NCBI GenBank assembly: GCA_022565795.1
Contig: JAIUMA010000013.1
Location: forward strand, 1 to 64,000
DNA from: Balneolia bacterium
Lineage (GTDB): Bacteria > Bacteroidota > Rhodothermia > Balneolales > Cyclonatronaceae
DNA length: 64,000 nucleotides
Direction: 5' to 3'
Both the position numbers and the translations under genes were made by a program. This document shows, in pieces, positions 37,500 to 45,035 of the stretch (within the stretch, counting starts at the first letter, position 1; each line of letters opens with the position of its first letter). The notes beneath the pieces were generated by a model. That model was not told the DNA's origin. It was given only the letters and a program-made list of their open reading frames with translations, and did not search any database.

Positions 37500-38408
37500 A
37501 TGAATACCTTTTTAGTGAAATTCCTGTATCTCGTAATTTTAACTGCTTTTGCGACACTCTTTTTTGTTGCGTGTAATGGGGAAGAAGCCGGAGAGGCCCT
37601 CACCCTTCAGGAAGAGAACGACGAGTGGCATGCCGAGCGGGTCGAGACGCTCAAGGAAGACCGGGGCTGGCTCAAACTGGCCGGCTTGTACTGGCTGGAT
37701 GACGGCGAGCACAGCTTTGGCACGGATCCGGAATCCGATATCGTGTTGCCTGAAGGAAGCATGATTGCGCACGGTGGGCGGATTATCGTAGAAGGCACCG
37801 ACATCACTCTGGCTCCTGCAGAAGACGGATTGTTTTCTATTTCGGGTGAAGCGCTCACGGGCAGCATCACCTTTAGCTCAGAAAACCCAATTGAGGCCGA
37901 ACACGGACGGCTGGCGTTCGATTTTATCGAGCGCAATGGTCAGATTGCCCTTCGTCTTTACGATCAGGAAAGCTATGTGTATACGGGTTTTCGCGGGATT
38001 GAGCGCTTCCCGGCCGACGAGAATTTCATAGTTGAGGCCACCCTCATCCCGCACGAAGAGGAGATCACCATTCCCATTATAAACGTGGTGGGAATGACCG
38101 AGGAAAACGATACGCCCGGTATTCTGGAGTTTGAGATTGACGGCGAAAAACACTCGCTCTGGGCCATTTCGGCATCCGAAGGCGAGCGATTGTTTCTGAT
38201 CGTGGCCGACCAAACCAACCGCAGCACCACCTTCGGCGGGGGCCGCTTTCTCTATGTGGACAATCCCGGTCCAAACGGAACCATAACTGTAGATTTTAAC
38301 AAGCTCTACAATCCACCCTGTGCGTTTTCAGATTACACCACCTGCCCGCTTCCTCCGCCCGAAAATCGCCTGAATGTTGCGATAGAGGCGGGTGAAATGC
38401 GATATTGA
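37500..38408 (+). CDS. DUF1684 domain-containing lipoprotein
   Basis: About 302 residues from ATG at 37500: MNTFLVKFLYLVILTAFATL then LFFVAC, a lipobox. The body contains the DUF1684 blocks EWHAERVETLKEDRGWLKLA, GLYWLDDGEHSFGTDPESDI, RGIERFPADENFIVEATLIP, GGRFLYVDNPGPNGTITVDF and NKLYNPPCAFSDYTTCPLPP, which are the most conserved part of the family. Function is unknown; the WLKLAGLYWL motif and the NPPCAFS end are family hallmarks. An intergenic repeat starts 5 bp after its stop codon. Confidence 0.9.
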   Translation: MNTFLVKFLYLVILTAFATLFFVACNGEEAGEALTLQEENDEWHAERVETLKEDRGWLKLAGLYWLDDGEHSFGTDPESDIVLPEGSMIAHGGRIIVEGTDITLAPAEDGLFSISGEALTGSITFSSENPIEAEHGRLAFDFIERNGQIALRLYDQESYVYTGFRGIERFPADENFIVEATLIPHEEEITIPIINVVGMTEENDTPGILEFEIDGEKHSLWAISASEGERLFLIVADQTNRSTTFGGGRFLYVDNPGPNGTITVDFNKLYNPPCAFSDYTTCPLPPPENRLNVAIEAGEMRY

Positions 38409-38412
38409 ATGT

Positions 38413-38460
38413 AAGGACGCAGAGGGGCGCGGATTACAACGCGGATTTGCGCAATGGTTT
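38413..38460. repeat. ACGCAGA-type intergenic repeat, copy 1
   Basis: A 48-bp segment reading AAGGACGCAGAGGGGCGCGG then ATTACAACGCGG... It matches the copy at 42306 at most positions and is related to those at 55686 and 59623. All four begin shortly after a plus-strand stop codon. Confidence 0.6.
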
Positions 38461-38504
38461 AAAACAGTACATGCTGATTTTAAGCGCCAAAATTATCAAT
38501 CTTT

Positions 38505-39464
38505 TTATGGGGTTGCGATAAGAAAGAACTTGAAATCATCCTGATTATACCCGTATAAAGCGCCATTCAGAACTGTAAGCGACTCTATTTGGTGAGTGTT
38601 TTCAATTTGCCCTGTGCGATTTCCCTCGTAGTCGTAAATGTCAATATAGCTGAGAGGTTCGCTGGCATAACGATCTTGTATGAGATACAGCTCTCCGTTA
38701 AAAGGAGCGATCGTAGAAATAACCGGACCATCAAGCCAGCCAACGGCCTCATAGTCGGCTGGTGGTCGCGCTATTTCCGGCAGGTTCTTTTCTACAAATT
38801 CAATGCTTTGCTGGTCCTGAATTTTGAATAAGCTGTACTCTTCGCTTTGATATTGGTATGGTATAATTAGCCCGATGAAAAAGTTTACCGATACAAAATA
38901 ATTTGATGAAGTGTCGAAATAGGTAGAATGTCGACTCAGAATTCTATGACTTGAATACATAGGTGCACCCAGAAGATTTTCTTCCACAAAAGTATCCCTG
39001 TTTACTACCAATACCGAGCTGTGGTCACCCGCATACCCAACCGCAACGGAGAAATAGTAATGGGTCTCAGTCTCGAACAATAAACTTTGGATTATAGGAT
39101 TGATCATTCCGGGAGTTCGCTGAATAACATGGGTTTGTATATGGTTAAATTCCGTGTCGAACTCAAGCGCCCTGTTTGTTGCATCGATAACCATAAGATT
39201 TCCCGACTTTAGGCAGCTGATCGAGCGCGGGCCACGTTGTTCATCGAAATCTCCGGGACCTTCGCCGGGACTAGCGTAGGATTTAATGAAAGTACCGTCA
39301 TTGTCAAACGAATTGATTGATTTCATGTAGCGATCAACTGTGAAGAATTGCTCGCCACAGGAGACAATGGACCTGATGTTAAGACTTTCTTCTTCGGGCT
39401 GAAGTTCAATACGGTCTGGCCATTGTAACGATGTAATGATGGCAAGAAGAATTAATAGGTACAT
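38505..39464 (-). CDS. 6-bladed beta-propeller protein (tandem copy 2)
   Basis: 319 residues, signal-anchor-like N-terminus MYLLILLAIITSLQWPD, then repeats of the NHL/BF3164-like propeller kind: FFTVDRYMKSINSFDNDGTF IKSYASPGEGPGDF, GNLMVIDATNRALEFDTEF, EPLSYIDIYDYEGNRTGQIE. Family members are exported and of unknown function in Balneolota/Bacteroidota. It is strongly similar along its whole length to the gene immediately upstream (39605-40564), same length, so this is a recent-looking tandem duplication. A 140-bp gap separates the copies. Confidence 0.78.
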   Translation of the reverse strand: MYLLILLAIITSLQWPDRIELQPEEESLNIRSIVSCGEQFFTVDRYMKSINSFDNDGTFIKSYASPGEGPGDFDEQRGPRSISCLKSGNLMVIDATNRALEFDTEFNHIQTHVIQRTPGMINPIIQSLLFETETHYYFSVAVGYAGDHSSVLVVNRDTFVEENLLGAPMYSSHRILSRHSTYFDTSSNYFVSVNFFIGLIIPYQYQSEEYSLFKIQDQQSIEFVEKNLPEIARPPADYEAVGWLDGPVISTIAPFNGELYLIQDRYASEPLSYIDIYDYEGNRTGQIENTHQIESLTVLNGALYGYNQDDFKFFLIATP

Positions 39465-39604
39465 ATAAATCTGATTATGTATGAAGGGCTATTGAAAACA
39501 TATTTGACAAGCTGATAAATTGGAATATAGAATTGTAGCCTGTATAAAGTTTCGGGCTATAGCATGTACGTGTTAGGAATTAAAATAAAAACTAATGTTT
39601 TTGA

Positions 39605-40564
39605 CTAGAGCGATTCGATAAGGAAGAGCTCAAAATCATCGGGATTATATCCGTAAAGGGCGCCATCAAGAATAGCGAAACTGATTATTTCATGTTTATT
39701 GGGAATTTGATCTTTTTGATTCCCTTCAAAATCGTAAATATCTATATAGCTTCTGGGTTCGTTAGCGAATCGATCCTGGATGAGATAGATTTGATTTTTG
39801 AAGATGGTGATCGAAAGAATTACCGGTCCATCCATCAGCCCAACCGCTTCAAAGTCCGATGGTTGCCGGGGGATTTCAGGTAAATGCTGTTCAAAAAAAT
39901 CAAGGCTCATATGATCCTGAATTTTAAAATAGCCGTATTCATTACTGCCGTATTTGTATGGTATCACAAGACCAACAAAACGGTTATATGACAAGAAGTA
40001 TTCAGAATTATGGTCGAAATAAGTATTATGTCTTCTTAAAAACATGTGATCCGTGTATAAAGGAGGCCCAAGAGTTTCCTCTTCTTTAAAAGTTTCTCGA
40101 TTTACTACCAAAACAGAGCTGTGATCATATGCATTAACTAAATTGGCGGAAAAATAATAGTGCGTTTCCGTCTCATTAAGAAGGCTCTGAATAAAGGGAG
40201 CAGACATGCCGGGAGGCCGTTCCACTATAAGCGTTTCAATATGGTTTAAGTCTTTATCAAAGAATAAAACTCGATTCCCAATGTCTATGACCATAACATT
40301 GCCCTTTTCGAGGCAATGAATACTGTGCGCTCCATTTTGTTCATTGAAATCACCGGGTCCCTGACCGAGGCTGGAATAAGATTTGATAAACTCACCATTT
40401 TTGCTGAAGGAGTTTATCGACTTAAGATGATTGTCTACAGTAAAAAACCGGTCACCACAAAGGGCAAGTGATCTTATGGTTGAACTTTCCTCACCGGGCT
40501 GAAGATCAATACGGTCTGGCCATTCAAGGGCAGAAATGAGTAGAAAAATGATGAATATATACAT
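39605..40564 (-). CDS. 6-bladed beta-propeller protein (tandem copy 1)
   Basis: 319 residues, MYIFIIFLLISALEWPDRID at the start, followed by the same blade sequence pattern as its neighbour (FFTVDNHLKSINSFSKNGEF; SYSSLGQGPGDFNEQNG; NVMVIDIGNRVLFFDKDL; EPRSYIDIYDFEGNQKDQIP). Base composition is more AT-rich than the downstream copy, and many substitutions are visible, so the copies have diverged. The 5' region contains a C9 homopolymer (G9 on this strand) and a TAAATTTG box, discussed separately. Confidence 0.78.
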   Translation of the reverse strand: MYIFIIFLLISALEWPDRIDLQPGEESSTIRSLALCGDRFFTVDNHLKSINSFSKNGEFIKSYSSLGQGPGDFNEQNGAHSIHCLEKGNVMVIDIGNRVLFFDKDLNHIETLIVERPPGMSAPFIQSLLNETETHYYFSANLVNAYDHSSVLVVNRETFKEEETLGPPLYTDHMFLRRHNTYFDHNSEYFLSYNRFVGLVIPYKYGSNEYGYFKIQDHMSLDFFEQHLPEIPRQPSDFEAVGLMDGPVILSITIFKNQIYLIQDRFANEPRSYIDIYDFEGNQKDQIPNKHEIISFAILDGALYGYNPDDFELFLIESL

Positions 40565-40733
40565 GATGCCTTAGCTAAAATAGAAGGGAGATTTAATAAC
40601 CCCGATTTGATCCGAATGTTAAAATGGATGTTGCTATATCAATTACCCTATACAGATAAATACTCTGAAAAGTCATTGAAATTGCCGAAAGTGGAAAAAG
40701 ACAAGTTGAATATTTTAGGCATTTTACATAATA

Positions 40734-40742
40734 CCCCCCCCC
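40734..40742 (-). repeat. C9 (G9 on the minus strand) homopolymer in the 5' region of a propeller gene
   Basis: Nine consecutive C residues in the 401-bp divergent region 40565-40965 between the propeller gene and the PhoH gene. On the minus strand it lies between a TAAATTTG box and the start codon at 40564. The rest of this region is AT-rich with no gene recognised. Confidence 0.8.
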
Positions 40743-40754
40743 GTTTGTAAAAAG

Positions 40755-40762
40755 CAAATTTA
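40755..40762 (-). promoter_or_regulatory. Putative -7 box upstream of the propeller genes
   Basis: TAAATTTG on the minus strand fits TAnnTTTG. It is about 190 bp from the start codon and 12 bp before the G9 tract. No -33 was found. Confidence 0.3.
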
Positions 40763-40965
40763 TTCTGTTCGCCGCCACCCCATTTCACATTATCATTCGA
40801 TAATATTGGCATGATGTGTTCTTTATCTTGCTGTTTTGTATCACTATCAGGGAAAGGTGAAATAAATTTGTGCCATATACCTAATCAGTGAATTATTTTA
40901 TATAATGCAGTCAGAAGTTCTTTTAGTTAGGATGATGCCCTTCCCTCCCAATCAAAACGTATCCT

Positions 40966-42300
40966 ATGCCAAGAAAGAAGAAAGATGCCAAAATCTTTGT
41001 ACTTGATACCTCAGTACTACTCTACGACTCCGATGCGGTCAGCAACTTTGAAAAGCACGATATAGCCATCCCCATTACCGTTCTCGAAGAGATCGATTCA
41101 TTCAAGAAAGGAAACTCGGTTACAAACCTGCACGCCCGTGAATTTATCCGGTATATGGATAAGATCTCCGATGCTGGTCAGATTATGAACTGGATCCCCA
41201 TAAACGGGAAGTCAACCGGGAAGATCCGGGTGGTGAGCGATATGGGCAGCATTACAAACGCCAACGAGATATTCGGAAGCGTAAAAAACGATCACCGCAT
41301 CATTAACACAGCACTGAAGCTGCGAGAGGATGAGCCAAACCGGAAGGTGGTTCTGGTATCCAAAGACATCAACCTGAGGCTAAAAGCCCGGGCCCTGATG
41401 CTCGACGCCGAGGATTATGAAACGATCCGCATTAAGGATATTGAGCATCTCCACCGGGGCAAGACCGAGCTTAAGCTTAAATCCAAGACGGTGATTGATA
41501 AGCTCTACCGCGAGGGAAGCGTTACGGCAGAGGAAATCGGTGAGGAAAACCCGACCCTCAATCACTACTACATTCTCAAGCACAACTCCGCTTCGGCCCT
41601 GGGTTACTACAATGCCCAAACCCGGATGATTGATCTGGTATCACCGGCCAACGCCTACGGAATCAAGCCCCGCAACGCCGAGCAGACCTTTGCGATGCAC
41701 GCAATAATGAATCCGAATATTGAGCTGGCGACCATAACCGGTTCGGCCGGCACAGGGAAAACGCTGCTGGCTCTTGCCGGTGCGATTGAGCAGCGTAAAC
41801 ACTATCGCCAGATCTATCTTGCCCGGCCTATTGTGCCCTTGAGCAACCGGGATATCGGCTACCTTCCCGGCGACATCAAGTCAAAAATTGATCCCTACAT
41901 GCAGCCGCTGTGGGACAATCTGAGCATCATCAAAAATCAATATCCCGAAAGCTCAAAACAGTTTCAGAAGCTCAATGAGCTGGTGCTTCAGGAGAAGGTG
42001 GCCATTGTTCCGCTGGCCTACATCCGCGGCCGAAGCCTGAGCAACGTGATTTTCATCGTGGATGAAGCGCAAAACCTGACGCCCCACGAAATCAAGACCA
42101 TTATTACCAGAGCAGGGGAGCAGACCAAAATCATCTTTACCGGTGATATCTTCCAGATCGATACGCCCTATCTGGACGCCCAAAGCAACGGCCTGTCTTA
42201 TCTGGTCGACCGCCTGCACAACAACGAGATGTATGCGCACATCAACCTCGAAAAAGGCGAACGCTCCAAGCTGGCGAATCTGGCGAGTAAATTGTTGTAG
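40966..42300 (+). CDS. PhoH-family protein: PIN domain fused to a PhoH ATPase
   Basis: 444 residues. The N-terminal PIN nuclease domain begins KIFVLDTSVLLYDSDAVSNF and has VVLVSKDINLRLKARAL (acidic metal residues in FVLDTS and SKD). The C-terminal PhoH domain has Walker A TGSAGTGKTLLALAG, LARPIVPLSNRDIGYLPGDI, Walker B VIFIVDEAQNLTPHEIKTII and FTGDIFQIDTPYLDA. This is the PhoH2/YlaK group, a probable RNA helicase-nuclease linked to RNA turnover. Length matches. An intergenic repeat begins 6 bp after the stop codon. Confidence 0.93.
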   Translation: MPRKKKDAKIFVLDTSVLLYDSDAVSNFEKHDIAIPITVLEEIDSFKKGNSVTNLHAREFIRYMDKISDAGQIMNWIPINGKSTGKIRVVSDMGSITNANEIFGSVKNDHRIINTALKLREDEPNRKVVLVSKDINLRLKARALMLDAEDYETIRIKDIEHLHRGKTELKLKSKTVIDKLYREGSVTAEEIGEENPTLNHYYILKHNSASALGYYNAQTRMIDLVSPANAYGIKPRNAEQTFAMHAIMNPNIELATITGSAGTGKTLLALAGAIEQRKHYRQIYLARPIVPLSNRDIGYLPGDIKSKIDPYMQPLWDNLSIIKNQYPESSKQFQKLNELVLQEKVAIVPLAYIRGRSLSNVIFIVDEAQNLTPHEIKTIITRAGEQTKIIFTGDIFQIDTPYLDAQSNGLSYLVDRLHNNEMYAHINLEKGERSKLANLASKLL

Positions 42301-42305
42301 AGAGG

Positions 42306-42353
42306 AAGGACGCAAAGGGCGCGGATTATGACGCAAAGATTCGCAAAGGGTTT
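42306..42353. repeat. ACGCAGA-type intergenic repeat, copy 2
   Basis: Reads AAGGACGCAAAGGGCGCGGA then TTATGACGCAAAG..., close to copy 1 at 38413. It abuts the nested palindrome element that follows. Confidence 0.6.
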
Positions 42354-42360
42354 GTATGAC

Positions 42361-42534
42361 GGGGTGGTTTTTGATTGATGGTGTCACGTTCGGCGGGGTG
42401 ATGGGATTTGGGCGTTGATGGGTTCCGGGTGGTAGAGACGCAATGCATTGCGTCTCTACCACGATGCCCCATCAACGCATACCAATTACATCGAATTCCC
42501 CGCCAACGCCGGATTATCACCATCACACCCAACC
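42361..42534. repeat. Nested palindromic element, about 170 bp
   Basis: The core (42429-42462) is a perfect 34-bp palindrome centred on TGCA, with GTGGTAGAGACGCAA as the left arm. Outside it, GCGTTGATGGG (42412-42422) pairs with CCCATCAACGC (42468-42478), GGCGGGG (42392-42398) with CCCCGCC (42498-42504), and GATGGTG (42377-42383) with CACCATC (42518-42524). No transposase or reading frame is present. It resembles a MITE- or REP-like hairpin element. GTAGAGACGC...GCGTCTCTAC-type palindromes are known as repeats in cyanobacteria and Chlorobi. Confidence 0.75.
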
Positions 42535-42580
42535 CAAAAATAAATTCTAATCCCGCTATTGCCTTTTACAATTAATTCTG

Positions 42581-42595
42581 TTTATTTGAAATAAA
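42581..42595. promoter_or_regulatory. Candidate operator upstream of the GbsR-like regulator
   Basis: TTTATTT G AAATAAA, a perfect odd palindrome 20 bp before the start codon, containing TATTTGAAA. The same half-site occurs in the larger palindrome before the SDR gene, suggesting autoregulation. It overlaps a -7-like TTTATTTG. Confidence 0.5.
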
Positions 42596-42615
42596 TCAAA
42601 CATTGGAAACAGAAT

Positions 42616-43137
42616 ATGACCAAACCGGAAATCATCCAGAATCTCATTAACGCGTATGCCGAGGCCTATCAGAATCTGGGCTACAGCTCGCTGATGGGAA
42701 AAATCGTGGCGCTGCTGATTGCCTCGCCGGAGCCGATGTCGCTGGATGAAATCTCCGGAGAGCTGCAAATGAGCAAGGGTCCGGTTTCCCAAATCGCCCG
42801 AAAACTGAAGGAACACCGCCTGATTGAAAAAGTCTGGATTCCGGGCGAACGCAAGGATTACTACCGCGCCGTCGAGGATATTTTTGGTCAGGCCTTTGCC
42901 AACTACGCTTCATCCATGCGCAGAAACCAGCGACTGGGTGAAGAATTTGAGCAGCTTTCCAAAGCCGTGCCCGCCCAGGATGAGCAAACGCGTCATCTGG
43001 CCACGCGCATGAACGAGATGAAGCTGTTTTACGAAATGATGGATGAAAGCAACCGCGCGTTCCTCCAAAACTGGAGAGATAACGTGAAGCCCGGCCTTGA
43101 AGAGCTGCAGGACGAGCCGGCCGGCAAACAGTCCTGA
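42616..43137 (+). CDS. GbsR/MarR-type transcriptional regulator
   Basis: 173 residues with a winged helix: SLDEISGELQMSKGPVSQIA (HTH) followed by RLIEKVWIPGERKDYYRAV (wing), then a helical dimerisation tail. The pattern KGPVSQIARKL and RKDYYRA match GbsR-type regulators, which respond to small ligands. It stands at the head of the SDR-KAS-symporter-ligase-MaoC gene set on the same strand, 137 bp upstream of it, and palindromes sharing TATTTGAAA lie before both. It is therefore the likely regulator of that set. The ligand is unknown. Confidence 0.88.
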   Translation: MTKPEIIQNLINAYAEAYQNLGYSSLMGKIVALLIASPEPMSLDEISGELQMSKGPVSQIARKLKEHRLIEKVWIPGERKDYYRAVEDIFGQAFANYASSMRRNQRLGEEFEQLSKAVPAQDEQTRHLATRMNEMKLFYEMMDESNRAFLQNWRDNVKPGLEELQDEPAGKQS

Positions 43138-43245
43138 AAATTATGTATCGCTTAACCTGAAATGTGCGAAGCCGCACGGTATCCGACAATCGAATAGAGT
43201 ATTAAGCCCGAACAGGGCGATGAAACCATCACCCTGAAAACAATA

Positions 43246-43261
43246 TTTGAAAATTTTCAAA
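43246..43261. promoter_or_regulatory. Candidate operator upstream of the SDR gene
   Basis: A perfect 16-bp palindrome TTTGAAAATTTTCAAA, 13 bp before the start codon at 43275. With the preceding bases it shows TATTTGAAA, shared with the site at 42581. It overlaps a -7-like sequence (AATATTTG), so binding would block transcription. Confidence 0.55.
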
Positions 43262-43274
43262 CGAATAAAACACA

Positions 43275-44018
43275 ATGAGCCGATTTGATAAAAAAGTAGT
43301 ACTCGTAACCGGCGGAGCGGCCGGAATTGGAAAAGCCACCAGCGAACTGTTCGCCAGAGAAGGCGCCACGGTCCACGTCTGGGACCTCAATGAGGAGGCC
43401 GGTAACGCCCTGGTAAAAGACTTTTCTTCGAAAGGATGGAAAAGCGCTTTCAGAGAGGTGGATGTTACCAGCTACGAGGACGTCGGCCGCGGCATTGAGG
43501 CCATCATAAAAGAGTCGGGCCGCCTCGATGTGCTTATCAACAACGCGGGCATCACCATGGATAAAACCCTGGTTAAAATGGATCCGGCCACCTGGCAGAA
43601 GGTCATAGACGTAAACCTCACCGGCGTGTTCAACTGCACGCAGCAGGCCGTCGCCCACATGGTGGAAGGCGGGGGCGGGGTAATCCTGAACGCCAGCTCG
43701 GTGGTTGGTTTGTACGGTAATTTTGGTCAGACCAACTACGTGGCCACCAAGGCAGGCGTAATTGGCATGACCAAAACCTGGGCCAGGGAGCTTGGCCGCA
43801 AAAATATTCGCGTAAACGCCGTGGCGCCGGGCTTCATCATGACCGAAATGGTGCAGAAGATGCCCGAAAAAATAATTGAGGGCATGGTTTCCAAAACGCC
43901 GGTTGGGCGCATGGGCAAGCCCGAAGACATTGCCAACGCCTACGCATTCCTGGCGTCGGATGAGGCCTCCTTTATAACCGGAACCACCCTGAGCGTAGAC
44001 GGAGGCGTGATATCGTGA
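43275..44018 (+). CDS. SDR-family oxidoreductase (FabG / acetoacetyl-CoA-reductase-like)
   Basis: Classical short-chain dehydrogenase, 247 residues: VLVTGGAAGIGKATSELF cofactor motif, DVLINNAGITMD, catalytic NASSVVGLYGNFGQTNYVATKAGV (Ser-Tyr-Lys), and the late IAPGF-type block VAPGFIMTEMVQKMP. FabG/PhaB-like enzymes interconvert 3-ketoacyl and (R)-3-hydroxyacyl thioesters. In this operon it probably acts on acyl-CoA in the oxidative direction. Its stop TGA overlaps the GTG start of the next gene (44015), so the two are translationally coupled. Confidence 0.88.
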   Translation: MSRFDKKVVLVTGGAAGIGKATSELFAREGATVHVWDLNEEAGNALVKDFSSKGWKSAFREVDVTSYEDVGRGIEAIIKESGRLDVLINNAGITMDKTLVKMDPATWQKVIDVNLTGVFNCTQQAVAHMVEGGGGVILNASSVVGLYGNFGQTNYVATKAGVIGMTKTWARELGRKNIRVNAVAPGFIMTEMVQKMPEKIIEGMVSKTPVGRMGKPEDIANAYAFLASDEASFITGTTLSVDGGVIS

Positions 44019-45004
44019 GAAACGCCAGAATAATTGGCAGCGGAATGGCTGTGCCGGACAATGTAGTACCCAACAGCTGGTTCAACGAGCGTCTGGGCGA
44101 GGACGTGGACACCTGGCTGCGGGAAAACCTGACCATTCGCGAGCGTCGCTGGATGACCGAAGATGAAAAGATGAGCGACTTCTGTATCAGCGCGGCGAGA
44201 AAGGCGATGGAGATGGCCGGGGTGAAGCCAGAAGAGATCGATCTGCTGATTATTTCGACCGATACGCCGGAGTACATTTCGCCATCAACGGCATCCGTGG
44301 TGTGTCATAAAGTCGGGCTCGTAAACGCCGCGAGTTTCGACCTGAACACCGCCTGCGCGGGATTTGTAACCGCAAGCGAAACGGCCGTCAATTTTCTGAA
44401 AGCCGATCCGCGCTATTCGAAAGCGCTGGTAATCGGAGCCTACGGAATGAGCCGGTACCTGAATCTGGACGACAAAAAAACGGTAACGCTCTTCGCCGAC
44501 GGAGCCGCCGCCGCTGTGCTGGAAGCCACAGAAGAAGCAGGGGCGGGTCATCTTGCGTCGGACATGCGCACAAAAGGCGAGTACTTCGATTATATGGGCA
44601 TTTATCAGGGCGGCTCGGCCCATCCGGTAACGCCGGAAAGCGTGATGAATCAGGAGCACAAATTGCTGTTCACGAAGAAATTCCCCAAAGAGCTGAACCC
44701 CATCATGTGGACCGACATGATCAGGACCGTGGCTGAGCGCAGCGGTTTTGATGTGAAGGATATCAAGCGGGCATTCATGACCCAGATCAATATCAATCAG
44801 ATTTGGGAGACCATGGATAATCTGGGGCTGCCGCGCGACACGGCTCCGGCCATTATGAGCACCTACGGTTATACCGGCTCAGCTGCCATTGGAATGGCGA
44901 TGGACCTGACCATCCGGAAAGGTGAGCTCAAGCCCGGCGATATTTTTGTGATGATGGGCTCCGGCGGCGGACTCACTTTCGCATGCAATGCCTTCAGATA
45001 CTAA
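44015..45004 (+). CDS. 3-oxoacyl-ACP synthase III-like protein with altered catalytic residues
   Basis: Thiolase-fold protein, 329 residues, GTG start overlapping the preceding stop. The active Cys is kept in NTACAGF (Cys114). At the usual catalytic His position of FabH (PHQANxRI) the sequence is MTQININQI (Thr256), and at the usual Asn (xGNTSAA) it is YGYTGSAAIG (Tyr286). KAS III enzymes need that His and Asn for malonyl decarboxylation, so this protein probably does not perform a standard condensation. It may catalyse acyl transfer, thiolysis or condensation with a different nucleophile. FDLNTACAGFVTASE, TLFADGAAAAVLE and the final MGSGGGLTFACNAFRY are otherwise normal. Confidence 0.85.
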   Translation: MRNARIIGSGMAVPDNVVPNSWFNERLGEDVDTWLRENLTIRERRWMTEDEKMSDFCISAARKAMEMAGVKPEEIDLLIISTDTPEYISPSTASVVCHKVGLVNAASFDLNTACAGFVTASETAVNFLKADPRYSKALVIGAYGMSRYLNLDDKKTVTLFADGAAAAVLEATEEAGAGHLASDMRTKGEYFDYMGIYQGGSAHPVTPESVMNQEHKLLFTKKFPKELNPIMWTDMIRTVAERSGFDVKDIKRAFMTQININQIWETMDNLGLPRDTAPAIMSTYGYTGSAAIGMAMDLTIRKGELKPGDIFVMMGSGGGLTFACNAFRY

Positions 45005-45035
45005 ATCTAATTCACCCTAAACGGAAAATGCGAAC

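Noticed and set aside
40593-40778. 61-codon minus-strand frame containing the G9 tract
   Set aside because: Very short, crosses the homopolymer, no RBS and no recognisable domain. I treat the region as non-coding.
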